Of a stretch of DNA of 64,000 nt, positions 1 through 12,600 are shown piece after piece. Below the pieces are notes generated by a model, which worked only from the letters and a program-made list of their open reading frames with translations, was not told where the DNA came from and ran no database searches. Both the position numbers and the translations under genes were made by a program. The stretch comes from Dromiciops gliroides (lineage: Eukaryota; Chordata; Mammalia; Microbiotheria; Microbiotheriidae). The stretch's first letter is position 1, and every line of letters begins with the position of its first letter. The stretch covers positions 55,379,532-55,443,531 of the forward strand of contig NC_057861.1 of the NCBI RefSeq assembly GCF_019393635.1, written 5' to 3'.

Positions 1-1084
1 GAAAAAAAAAAGGCCAAAACCACAATCCTTTCTCTCCTGGAGTTCACCTTCTAATGGGTAGACAGTGTGCAGATAACTATGTATAAGATTTGTATCTATA
101 TCTGTTTGTCTATTGTTGTATATAAAAAGTAATCTCCAAGAGAAGGCACCAACAGTTGTTTTTTTTGAGGGGGGGGGGAAGAGCAGAGTTGAGAAAGAAG
201 TGATAGAATCTGTATTTGAACTCATGTCTTCTGATTATAGATTGAGTACTCTGGACCATCTGGTCTTCAAAGGGAGCCTGCCCCATTTTTCTCTGCTAGG
301 TCCTCCCAGAAGGCGCTGTGCCTTCTAATCCTAAGTATTAGGCAGAGGCTTGGGCTCTGGACTCTGGAATCTCTGGGTCTAGATCCTTATCTCATCAGAA
401 GCAGGTGTTCCGAATCCCACCAGACTTCCCTCTCATACTGTAGAGATTAGGCAAAGAGCCTGGAGTTCCTCTTCCCACTAGCCCCTCCCCCCTTCTATTT
501 CAGATGCTGGGTCCTTTCAGGATTAGCTAATTCTCTATTCTGTACTTGAGAGAGGCTAGGTATCTGGGTCCTCTTAGGGGAAACTGGAGCTTTCTGCCCA
601 ACCAGATTTCCCTCTTCCAAATGTAGTTGCTGTCTAGCGATTAGGTAGCCAGGTTGCCCCAGTAAAGGGGAGAGCTGCTTATTTCACTAGACCTCCACTT
701 TCTACTCTAGATACTGGACTTAGGCTCATGAGTTTTCTGGTGTGTCTGGGGCTCTGAGTTCCTCTAGACTCTTTCATCCTGCTCCAGTGTTTGAGTGCAA
801 AAGTTGGAGCTTCTCATTCTGCTAGATGGTATCCTCTGCCTGAGTGCTGAGCTTTGGGCTCAGGGACCAGGGGCTGGGTGGGACAAATAAAAAGATGGAA
901 AAGTACATGTTTTTGTGGAGCTTACACTCCAAATAGAGCAGATAAAATATGTACACAGATAGCGATGATATAGGGCAGAATGGTGGTGAAATATAAAGAA
1001 GTCCAGAGCATTATGGGAAATTTGAGGAGGGAGAGATTACTTTTGGCTAGAAAGGTCAGGGAAGAAGTGGTGCTTGAGTTGAAA
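1..1084. other. THOP1 intron 1, left part
   Basis: No exon is visible. The stretch has a G-run near 171-178. From about 860 it looks like an old interspersed repeat of the family better preserved at 48190-49720 (wording like 'gagcttacactcc..', then 'caggcctg..ggagagattggag' after 2030). The first THOP1 exon was looked for and not found. Confidence 0.5.
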
Positions 1085-1094
1085 GAATAGGGGA

Positions 1095-1252
1095 AGGGGG
1101 CAGGTAGGTGATGCAGTGGATAAAGCACCAGTCTTGGATTCAGGAGGACCTGAGTTCAAATCCGGCCTCAGACACTTGGCACTAGCTGTGTGACCCTGGG
1201 CAAGTCACTTAACCCCCATTGCCCTGCAAAAAGAAAGAAAGAATGAATGAAT
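1095..1252 (+). mobile_element. WSINE1-like SINE
   Basis: A full-length tRNA-derived SINE with an A-rich tail that has become (GAAT)n. It is flanked by the duplication GAATAGGGGA at 1085-1094 and 1253-1262. Confidence 0.88.
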
Positions 1253-1492
1253 GAATAGGGGATCCATTCCAGGAAAGAGTGGGGCAGTATGACCAGTATT
1301 AGGCAAGTGAGAGAACAGGAAGTGGAGAAGTCCAGTTTGGCTTACATTTTGTCATGCAAGTAAAGTTGGAAAGTTATGTTGGAGCCATATTGTCAAAGGC
1401 CTGCAATATCCAGAGAAACAATGTATACTTTATTCTGTTGTTGAGTTATTTTTCAGTTGTGTCCAACTCTCCATGACCTCATATAGGGTTTT

Positions 1493-1646
1493 TTTGTTTT
1501 GTTTTTTGGTAAGGCACTTAGGGTTAAGTGACTTGCCCAGGGTCACACAGCTAGTAAGTGTCAAGTGAATGAGGTCTGACTTGAACTCAGGTTCTCCTGA
1601 ATCCAGGGCTGTTGCTCTCTCCACTGTGCCACCTAGCTGCCCCTCC
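1493..1646 (-). mobile_element. WSINE1-like SINE nested in MAR1
   Basis: Antisense full-length copy between target duplications CATATAGGGTTTT at 1480-1492 and 1647-1659. Confidence 0.88.
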
Positions 1647-1659
1647 CATATAGGGTTTT

Positions 1660-1813
1660 TATTTATTTTATTTTTTAGTGAGGCAATTGGGGTTAAGTGA
1701 CTTGCCCAGGGTCACACAGCTCATAAGTGTTAAGTGTCTGAGGCCGGATTTGAACTCAGATACTCCTGACTCCAGGGCCAGTGCTCTATCCACTGCGCCA
1801 CCTAGCTGCCCCC
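1660..1813 (-). mobile_element. WSINE1-like SINE nested in MAR1, second of a pair
   Basis: Antisense copy directly after the previous one. It shares the duplication at 1647-1659 and has a third copy of the 13-mer at 1814-1826. Confidence 0.88.
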
Positions 1814-2264
1814 CATATAGGGTTTTAATGGCAGAGATACTAGAGTGATTTTGCCATTTCCGTCTCCAGCTCATTTGACAGATGAGGAAACTGAGGCAAA
1901 CAGAGTGAAGTAACTTGCCCAGAGTCACACAGCTAGGTTGGATTTGAACTCAGGAAGATGAATTAGTCTTGCTGACTCCAAGCCCAGCACTATCCACTGT
2001 GCTACCTAGCTACCTGAACTTTATTCTGTAGGCAGCTTCAATATTGAAGGGCTTTGAGTAGAGTAGGGATTTGGTCAGAGAAATGGTCAGAAGTAGAATA
2101 GGTCAATGGGGAGAGATTGGAGACAGGGAAGCCTGTTAAAAAAACAGATGAATGTCTGGTTGTTTGCCGATGCCACTGGTGGGGGTGGGGGAGGGAAAGA
2201 GGGATAGGGGTTGGAACCCAAAACTATAAATAAGGGTGTTTATTATTTTTTTTAAAGCAATGAT

Positions 2265-2407
2265 GGGGCAGCTAGATGGCGCAGTGGATAAAGCACCAGC
2301 TTTAAATTCAGGAGAACCTGAGTTCAAATCTGGCCTCAGACACTTGACACTTACTAGCTGTATGACCCTGGGCAAGTCACTTAAGCCTCATTGCCCCACG
2401 AAAAAAA
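2265..2407 (+). mobile_element. WSINE1-like SINE
   Basis: Full-length copy flanked by AAAGCAATGAT at 2254-2264 and 2408-2418. Confidence 0.88.
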
Positions 2408-2418
2408 AAAGCAATGAT

Positions 2419-3459
2419 AATAGTCCCGGTAATAAACTAGGATGGTGACTATGGGAATGAAAGGAGGAAATAGAGAATCTTGGGAAGACTCATGAAGTGA
2501 TGTAAAGAAAGCAGAGCCAACAACATACATTAACCTATAAAAATGTAAATAAAAATAACACTTAACAGCTACAAAACAAATCAGATACAGTGTTGCTACC
2601 CTCCTATCAAAGTGAAACACCTATCCTTTCTGTTATTGTTAAGCTACAAAGTGAAAGAGATAAGTGCCATTAGTTACAGTCACTACTTGGGGTTTGTTTG
2701 GGATTGTCTGTTGTGTCAGAACAAAACATATCCCCTTACCCCACCGCACCCCCATTTTTTAAGACAAGAAAGGAACAAATGAGAGAAGCAAGCGATGTTA
2801 TAGAAATGAAAATGTCTTTTTACTTGGTATCTGATTAGCTTGTGAGAAAAGGGCTCTGAGTCAGTGCACATTTATTTAGTGTCCCTGCTGAGCTCTGTAC
2901 TCAGGATAAAAAAATGAATGATAGTTTCTGCCCTCATGGGGATTGTAGTCTCAAAGAGGTCCAGTAAGAGAGAGACATAAACAGGTTTAAAAAAAAAAAT
3001 TTAGAATGTAAGTATATATGAAGAATACAGAGTGTTATGAGATCATATGAGGAAGAGAACACTTCCAGTTGGGTGCATTTTTGTTTCTGTTCCATCTCTT
3101 CACGTAGTTTGGTCTTCTACTCCCTCGTATTTTCAGTGCCTAAACAGTGCTTTGAACTTGAGTCAATGTCCTACAAATGTTTGATGATACCTGAAGTGCC
3201 ATTCTTTTAGGCCCTATTTTGTGTACTGTGGGGTAGGTAATACACAAAGAAATATAAAATTTGATTCTTCCACTTCCAGAGAAACCGTTTGTCCCTAAGT
3301 GTCCCTCCCTACAGCCTAAGGAAAGGTAAGCTTTGGGTCATCTAAGATGCCTACAAGGTTTTATCTAGGTAGCCATATTGGGTGTCAGCCAGCATGAGCT
3401 ACTTGCTTATTCATCTCATCAATCCACATGGCTTGTTTTCCTCTGTCTTTGTTGTGCAG
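2419..3459. other. THOP1 intron 1, right part
   Basis: Mostly unique AT-rich sequence. A short stretch near 2860-2990 resembles the '..gagctctgtactcagg..' part of the long old repeat family seen at 48190-49720. The intron ends in a polypyrimidine tract and AG at 3458-3459. Confidence 0.4.
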
Positions 3460-3663
3460 GAGATGTCCTGGATAATGTGTCTCCATGTTCTGTGACAAAC
3501 TGCTTACGATGGGACTTGACAGCAGGGCAGATTGAAAATCTTACCAATGAACTCATTGAAAAAACCAAGCGTGTGTATGATCAAGTGGGGTTGCAAACAT
3601 TTGAAGAAGTATCCTATGAGAGTACTCTCAAGGCATTGGCTGATGTGGAAGTGGAATACACAG
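3460..3663 (+). CDS. THOP1: THOP1 coding exon 2
   Basis: Encodes human-equivalent residues 10-76 plus parts of the split codons G9 and V77 ([12 protein letters not shown].. to ..DVEVEYT). The 204 nt run from acceptor TTGTGCAG to donor CAG|GTAAAT. It lies in the N-terminal helical lid that covers the active-site channel. Confidence 0.96.
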
Positions 3664-6600
3664 GTAAATTGCAGGCCATGGCCCCTCTTTGTGATTGGCT
3701 CCTACCCAATGCAAACTAGCTAGGCACAGTTTAGAGATCCAGCCCATGAATCCCATTAGCTAAGAGTCAGGAAACCAAAAACCAGCTTGAATTACAGACT
3801 TACACCCAAGAACCAACTCAGGTTACGGCCTTGAAACTTGAGTCTCCCCTCTCCAAGCCTACCTGTTTCAAGATGTCAGGGAATTGTTTTCTGTCTCTCT
3901 TGCCAAATCTGGCCATCTTCTGTTTTCTTTGTCACCTTCCACCCCCTTGTCCAATGAACTTAATAATATAAATTGGTTAATAGGGGTGTGGAAGATAACA
4001 TGCAATTAGTCCCCTGTCCATCTGTCTCTCCCCTTTAAACGATGTTATTGATAGCCTTTGTTTTCAACATCACCTTCATTTCCAGATATAGCCTACTTCC
4101 CCTTTTCCAGATGCTGGCTTTTCTCTTATTCTGCTTGTAAATGTTTTTGGATTTCAGGGTTATCATTGGTCCCCAAAATAAGGTGAAGAATCTTAGAACA
4201 ACATCTGCCAGCTTTGGTTTGTTATACAATAGAATCAGTCATACCATCCCAGGGCTAAAAGGGGCTGGAGAGCTTGTCTCATTCAGCCACTACCTAAAGT
4301 AAGAATTGCCCTGGCCAAGTAGAAGAGGTGGCACCTTACGCTGGAAAGATGGCTGGATGTGGAATGAGAAGTCTCAGATTTGAATTCCAGCTTTACTGCT
4401 TTCTACCTGTGTGACCCTGGGTAGGTCACTGAATGGCCTTATTTATAAAATGAAGGGGTTGAACCAAATGATTCCCTGCAGTAACTTCCACTAGTCTGTT
4501 GGCCATTTAGCTTCCACCTGAACCCCTTCATGCAGGTAGACTGACCTATTTGCTGTTCCTATCTGTGGCATTTCTTCTGTCTTGACTTTGTACAAGTCCA
4601 TCCTCTGTGCCTGAAATGCTTCCCCTTTCTCGACCTCTCAGAGCCCCCCTCCCTTTCTTCAAGACTGGACTTAATTACCAACTCCTATGAAAGGCCTTTC
4701 CTGGTTCGTGCACTCCTGGCCCCATCATGTGTAGCATTCACATGATTCAGCCAGCTCCCTGGGGAGGTCTGAGGTCCCAGAGCAGATCTGCTGGTGTAGC
4801 AAGTGTTTCCTCATTGGGGTCTCTTGTGCCAATGAAATCACAGGTCCCTGATATTTTGCATTTTCTTCTGGCTACATGTTGTTCTGCCCACATTGCTCAG
4901 CTGCCCCCCCCCCGCCCCCGTTGAATATACACCCCTTGAAGGAAGGGGCAAAGCAGGGTGGGTAAAAGATGCTTATTGGATTGAATCAACACCTTCCTGA
5001 CCTGCTCCTGGGCAGGCCACTCCAGTTGCTAGGATGTTTTTCTTTCTTGTGAGCAGAAATGTGCTTTCCTTTTATTTCTCTCCCAGTGTTCTGAATTCTT
5101 ACTGGTGTTGGGACATTTTACAAAGTCTCAGATTTGGAAGGGACCTTAAAGGAAACAGAGTCCAACCCATACCTTGAAAAAAAAATCCCCTCCCTGATCT
5201 TGATAAGTGATGGCCACCTTTTCTCTGGTGCTGCTGCTTTGCGGAGGTCCCAGGGAAGCTGGTAGTGTGGTAGAAAACCCCCTGGGCTCTGAGTCAGGAA
5301 GCCCGTGGGTTAGCCCTAGCTCTCTTGCCTTTTTTGCTACAGAACTTTCCGTTTTCTCTCATTTGTCAAATCTCCAATTAATGAGACCAGCCCTATGTGC
5401 CTCACAGAGCTGTTGGGAGGATCGGGTGAGACTCTCATAAGTATTCTGTGACTCACTGAGGAGGCTTTAAAATTGGTGTTCACTGCTTGATCAGTCATTG
5501 CCCAACCTGACATACTTTTCCCTGATTGACCTTTTTTCAGTTCAGAGAAACATTCTGGATTTCCCACAGCATGTCTCCCCCTCTAAAGACATTCGGGCAG
5601 CCAGTACTGAGGCCGACAAGAAGCTCTCTGAGTTTGATGTGGAGATGAGCATGAGGCGAGATGTGTACCAGAGGATTGTCTGGCTACAGGTGAGTAGCAA
5701 AGGGGGAAGAACTCTTCCTGTACTGCTGACTGAGTGTTACCTTACGTTTTCTTCCAGCTATTTCCCCTCCTGAAAGCAGCAAACCCTTCTAGAAACAAAG
5801 CTGTATCGGGCAGTGTAGAACACGTTTTGTATCCTGGAGTCAGGAGAACCACTCCATCCAGTCACTCAGAACTCAACTGCTTTCTTAGGGTAATCCACAG
5901 CTTGTTAGCTTGGTTCTGCTTTCTTCACTGGGCACCACTTCCTATGAGACTGCAGATTTCTATCAGTTACTCAGATTTGGTGCAGTCCTAGTCCATTCCA
6001 TTTCTAGGCCATGATATTTTTTAGCCTTTCTCCCAGGTAAGAGAATTATTCATTGGCCCATTCAGAAAGAATACAGCTGACATGCGAACTTACTGCAATA
6101 ACATTCCCCGTCTATTTAAAAAAAATCATTCTGATTAAACACCAAATAAATATGTAATATTTCTACATGTATGGGAGAAGTATGCGAAACCATGCTATTA
6201 TGTACAGCTAGCTATTAAAAAAAAATTTTTTTTTAAGTGAGGTAATTGGGGTTAAGTGACTTGCCCAGGGTCACACAACTAGTAAGTATTAAGTGTCTGA
6301 GGCTGGATTTGAACTCAGGTCCTCCTGACTCCAGGGCCGGTGCTCTACCCACTGTACCACCTAGCTGCCCCCATTCTTTTAAAGTATATAATAAATTTAA
6401 CATGTAACTTTAAAAGCTGTCCTGCTGGTCTGTAACTGTGATTCTTTTTGCTTTCTGTTCTTTTCTGTGCATTAAAAAAAAATGATTCAATTACCCTTTT
6501 TAATGGCATTACAATGTCCTCTGCTCCCTTTTTTTTTTCTCTGCTCCCTTTTGATCTACCTCCTGTCCCCAAATATGCAAAGTTAAGCAAAATCAACTCC

Positions 6601-9600
6601 CGTATTGGCCGTGTCTGAAAACGTATGCCCTTTCTGCCTTTTGAGTCCATTGTCTTTCTGTCACGGCTGAGATGGGCGGCATATTTCATCAGAGGTCTTC
6701 TCATAAAGCAGCTGGTGGTTGTATTGATCAAAGCTTGTAAGTCATTCAAGGTTCTTAGTCTTTATGGTATTGTTGTTATTATATAAACTGTTCTTTGACA
6801 GTTTACATCGGTCCTCCCAGGTTTCTCAGAAACTATCATTTTTGTCATTTTTACAGCACAGTAATATTCCTCTCACAGACTTAATCATTTGTTCACCTAT
6901 TCCCCCAGGGAAGGAAGCTGCTAACTGGTCCATTCAGAAAGGACACAAGGATACAGCTGGCACAAGAACTTCATGGAGGGATAGTAACATTTCCCCTTCA
7001 GTTGTCCTGTCGCCATAAAGTCGGCCACAGTAAATGTGTTTGCTGATGGGAGGAAATAGGCAGGAGAAGCTTTTGAGCTGACTTAGCAGCCAATAGAAAT
7101 CAGCTCTCCAGACTCTAGGGCAGAGCAAATATATTTGTGTCAGGGGAGCAGCTTCTCCTTAAAACAGCCCTGTGAAGAAGGTACTGTATGTTTTGTCACC
7201 CCTGTTTGGCAGCTTGGATTGGGGCTCTCTCTCCAATCCACTCCTTCTGACTCTAGCCCTTGTGCTATTGGCTGCACCACTCACTTTGTGCTTTTCAGTA
7301 TTACTTTCACATTCTCGGTTGTGGGCAGCAGTGGTGAGTAGCCCTGAGTTACAGATGGAGAGCCACAGGAAGGTGGGGGCTTAGGAGAGGTGCCACATCT
7401 ATCACTGGGCTCCTCATTCCTCGTCCGCATTCCACTTCATATGTGTTATTTTGTTTGATTGCCATCACAGCCCTTTGAGGTAGGTACAGTTGTGCCCATT
7501 TTGTGAGGAAAGTAAGGCTGACTTAGGTTTCAGGGTGATACACACCTAGTAAATATCAGAGGCAAGATTTGAACCCAGGTCTTCAGATGACTAGGTGAGT
7601 GCTTTAGCCACAACACTAGGATGTCTAATGTGATCTTCATCTACCTGAATAGAAATCTGTGTTGAGAATAAGGTCAAAGGATAGGGAACAGGCCTTCTGC
7701 TCTCCTGCCTTCCTTTGTGAGGCCTGATCTAGAGGATTGGGTCTACTTCTCAACCATTATGGAGAGTAAGGAAATTATCTGATGACTTGGACTGACTGTG
7801 TAATGTTTCTGTTCCTGCCATAGTTTGATAACTGTGTCCCCATTGTGGGCCGAACTTCTTCCTGGAAGAGAAAGTGAAGGGACTAGAACATCACCTCTCT
7901 ACTCCAGGTTGTTAGGGAAGAGTAAGAGTCCAGAGGAGGCTGAAGCAAGGTTTCAATGGGGAGAAAAGTTGGTGGTGGAGGAGGAGTCCTTGTCAAGGTG
8001 TTAGAAAATAGAACAGGGTTACACAGAGGAGGAGGAAAAGGGCACCTGCCCAATTAGAACTTAAAAAGAGCTTCCATACTTTCCCCCTTGCTAAAGGAGA
8101 AGGATCTGGATTCTCTGAAGAGAAACAAGCTGCTGCTCCTCCCAAGAATAATAGAATAGAATTCCCAAAACTATTGGTTTAGGGAGATCCTTCAGGAAGG
8201 AGCAGAGTTGACAGTGATTCCCTGCTTCCCTAGGAGTAATGAGGGGGCTGTTTGCCAACCATACCACAAGGGAGGTCTATTTTATTGCTTCGGGATTGCC
8301 AATGATGGTGATGAATACTTGGGGAAGAAACTGAAGACCATAAGGATCCAGGTTCTGTTTTCTTCACTTTTGCCCGTTGATCTCAAGGGATGCTGAAGAG
8401 AAAAATTACTTTGGAAAGTGAACAGCTCATTAAAAAGGTGGCATCTGAGAACAGGACTTGCCTTTCTGAATCATGGCTTGCAATACAGGATTAACAGGCT
8501 ACTGGGTAGATGTGGAATATACCTAACAAAGGCTGGTAGGAGTATATTTTGCTGGTTCTCAAAAGAAGAATTGCAGACTATTACTAATCATATGAGCAAA
8601 TACTCCAAGTCACTAACAAGAGAAATGCAAATCAAAACAACCCTAAGTTTTATCTTAAACCCAGGAAACTGGCAAAGATAACCAAAAATGGGCATAGTCA
8701 TTTGTTAGCAGAGCTGTGAATTACTACAACTGTCCTGGAAAGCAGTTTGTAATTACGCAAATTTAAAAGTAGCTAAAATGTCAATACCCATTACTGTAGA
8801 AATTCCACTGCTAGGCATATTTCCCAAGGATCTCATTGCTAAAAACAAAGGCATCCTATCCACCCAAATGGTTATAACAGCACTCTCTGTGATAGAAACA
8901 AAGTTGATTACTATCAACTTGGGAATGGTTGACCAAATGTAAACTATGATGAAGGCAGAGAAGTATGGAAAGATGTGGGGTTTTTGTTTTGTTTTTTTTA
9001 GTGAGGCAATTGGGGTTAAGTGACTTGCCCAGGGTCACACAGCTAGTAAGGGTCAATTGTCTGAGGTCAGATTTGAACTCGGGTCCTACCGACTCCAGGA
9101 CCAGTGCTCCACTGTGCCACCTAGCTGCCCCCTAAGTATGGAAAGACTTGTGACATGATGCTAAGTGAAGTAAACGGAGCCAAGAAAACGATGTACAGTG
9201 ACTATAGCAATTGAAATAGAACAACAAACACTAAACAATTGAAAATTAATGTTGCAAAATTACAAAGAATGAGTTTGGCCCCAGACAAAGGAGATGCTTT
9301 AAGTTTTCTCCCAGTAACAGAAGATGAATATGTATGGTAGCTATTTGAGGAAAGATAAAGCTCAGATTAAGTTGAGACTAAGGAAAACAAAAAGGTTTTG
9401 TTTTGCTGTAGTGGTAGACAAAGGAGGCTCAAAGGAGAAAGCCTTTGCTTCTGGCAGGTGGGATGATGATAGCTGACAACTAGCAGGAAGTTGATACCCA
9501 AGCTAAGTCAAGTGCTCTCAAGAGAACACCTGGCTGCCCTTGATGAATTCAAGTCACCTCTGTCAGATGAACTATATCCTTGGGTCCTGAAAGAACTGGA

Positions 9601-12600
9601 AGATGTGATTAGCTGAGCTGATCACAGAAGGCTGGGAGTAGTGTGGCACACGCCTGTCCCCGCTACTGTAAGGGAGACTGAGGTGGTGGGTCACTTAGTT
9701 GTCATAAGTCTAAAGCTAATTGGGGGAGTAGCTAGGTGGCGCAGTGGGTAAAGCACTGGCCCTGGATTCAGGCGGACCTGAGTTCAAATCCAGCCTCAGG
9801 CACTTGACAGTTACTAGCTGTGTGACCCTGGGCAAGTCACTTAACTCTCATTGCCCTGTAAAAAACAACAACAACAACAACAAAAAAGCTGATCAGGTGT
9901 CTGGTGTCAGACTTAGTGTAATGTGACGAACCCCTGAGAGCAGAGGGTCACCAGGCCAAAGGACAATGCTGGACCAGTCCCCATTGGAAACAACAGGTCC
10001 AGACTTCCATGCAGAGCAACAGTGGCGTTCAGCCTGCCCATGAATGGCTGCTGCAGTTCCAGGTTGGGCAAGATAGGGAAACCCAGTCTCAAAAGGGGAG
10101 GAAAGGGGCAGTTAGGTGGCGCAGTGGATAGAGCACCGGCCCTGGAGTCAGGAGGACCTGAGTTCAAATCTGGCCTTAGACACTTGACACTTACTGGCTG
10201 TGTGACCCTGGGCAAGTCACTTAACCCTCATTGCCCAACCAGAAAAAAAAAAGAGGGGGGGAAGGAAGAAGGAAAAAAAGATCATCATGGAATAAGACAC
10301 TACAAGATTTGGAGAGGGGCAATTGTGTTCCCTCTTTTCATGAAAAGGAAAGAGAATAAAGTTTATGTACTACAGTCTCTGAGCTTGACTTTGATTCCTG
10401 GGAAGATTCTGGCCAGATTATTTAAAAATGGTTGGCAAACTTCAAGTGATTAGAAGCATCACAGCTTCATTGAGAACAGATTATGCCAGACTAGCATAAT
10501 TTCCCTTTTTGATTGATAGACTTACACAGTAGAGGAGAAGAATTCTGTGGATGTCATTTGCCTAGATTTTAGCAAAGCTTTTAATGAAAGCATCTCCTAC
10601 TATGTGGTGAGAAGGGAGAGAGATGGATTAAACAGTGATATCCTTAAGTGGATTTAGACTCAAAGAGTAATTATCAGGAAGGTGGGAGATCTCCATTGGA
10701 GTGTCCAGGGATCTGTGCTTTGCCCTGTACTGCTTCACATTTTTATCAATGACTTGGGTAAAAGCCTAAGTGTCTGCTCTTTACAATTGTGGGTAACGCA
10801 AAGGCAAGAGGAATAACTGACACAACAGAAAACAAAAACAGGATCCAAGAGGATCTTGACAGGCTAGTGCATTAGTCTGGATCTAAGAAGATGAAATTCA
10901 ATAGGGATAAATATTAAGTCTTGCAGTTAGGTACCAAAAATCAGCTTCACAAGTGTATATGGGAAAGGCATGCATAGGCAGTTCTTTTTTTGTAATGAGA
11001 GAAGAATCAGAGCAAAAAGGAAAAGCCTCAAAAAAGAAAAACAACAACAACAAAAACAATAGAAATAGTATGGTTTTATCTGCATCCAGATTCAACAGTT
11101 CTTTTTTTTTCTGGATTTGGAGAGCATTTTCCATCATGAGTCCTTTGGAACTATCTTGGGCCATTGTATTGCTGAGAAGAATCAAGTCTATCACAGTTGA
11201 TCAACACACAACGTTGTTGACACTGTGTATAATGTTCTCCTGGTTCTGTTCATCTCACTCATCATCAGTTCATGCAGGTCCTTCCAGGTTTCTCTGAAAT
11301 CTGCTTGCTCATCATTTCTTACAGCACAACAGTATTCCATTACATTCATATACCACAACTTGTTCAGCCATTCCCCAATTGATGGGCATACCCTCAATTT
11401 CCAACTCCTTGCTACCACAAAAAGAGCAGCTATAAACATTTTTGTACATTTGGGTCCTTTTCCCTTTTTTATGATGTCTTTGGGGGAAAGTCCTAATAGT
11501 GGTCAAAGCCGGGTCAAAGAGTATGCAAAGCTTTATAGCCTTTTGGGCATAGTTCCAAATAGCTCTCCTGAATGGTTGGATCAGTTCACAGCTTCACCAA
11601 CAATGCATTAGTGTTCCAATTTTTCCATAGCTTCTCCAACATTTATTATTTTCCTTTTTTGCCATATTGGCCAATCTGATAGGTGTCAGGTGGTACCTCA
11701 GAGTTGTTTTAATTTGCATCTCTCTAATCAATAGTGATTTAGAGCATTTTTTCATATGGCAATAGATAGCTTTGATTTCTTCATCAGAAAACTGCGTGTT
11801 CATATCCTTTGACCATTTCTCAATTGGGGAATGACTTGGATTTGATTTGGTTCCCTATATGTTTTAGAAATGAGGCCTTTATCAGAAGTACTGGTTATAA
11901 AAATTTTCTCAGTTTTCTGTCTCCCTTCTAATTTTGGATGCATTGCTTCTGTTTGTACAAAAACTTTTTAATTTAATGTAAACAAAATCATCCACTTTGC
12001 ATTTCATAATATTCTCCATCTCATGTTTGGTCATAAACTGTTCTCCTTTCCAAAGATCTGAGAGGTAAACTATTCCTTCCTCTCCTACTTTACCTATCAC
12101 CTTTTATGTCTAAATCATGTACCCATTTTGACCTTATTTTAGTACAAAGTATAAGATGCTGGTATGTGCCTAGTTTCTGCCATACTCTCTTACAGTTTTC
12201 CCAGCAGATTTTGTCAAATACTAAATTCCTATTCCAGAAGCTGGAGTCTTTGGGTTTATCAAACAGTACATTATTAAAGTCATTTACTACTGTCTCCTGT
12301 GCCTAACCTATTCCATTAATCCTCCACTCTATTTCTTAGCCAGTACCAGATAGTTTTGATGACTGCTGCGAATAGGCAGTTCTGAAAAAGATCTGGAAGT
12401 TTTAGTGGACCACAAGTTCAAGAGTCAGCAGTGCCATGTGGGAGCCAAAAATTTCCTTCTGGGCTTCGTAAGAGGCTTCCTTTAATAGATATAATGATGA
12501 TCGTCTCACTATACTCAGCTCTTGTCAGACCTCATCAGGAATATTGTTATTCATTTTGGGTACCATACTTTAAGAGGGACATTGATAATCTGGGAAAGTG

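Larger units (their letters stand above)
1439..2017 (-). mobile_element. MAR1-like CORE-SINE, host to two later SINEs
   Basis: Antisense copy of the longer marsupial SINE, whose sense tail reads '..catttggggtc..gagttggacacaactgaa..'. It is flanked by ACTTTATTCTGT at 1427-1438 and 2018-2029. Two WSINE1-like copies interrupt it at CATATAGGGTTTT. Confidence 0.8.

Noticed and set aside
1-3459. THOP1 first exon or promoter
   Set aside because: No ATG-AAG-CCC-type start with a suitable donor or CpG-rich promoter is visible before 3460.
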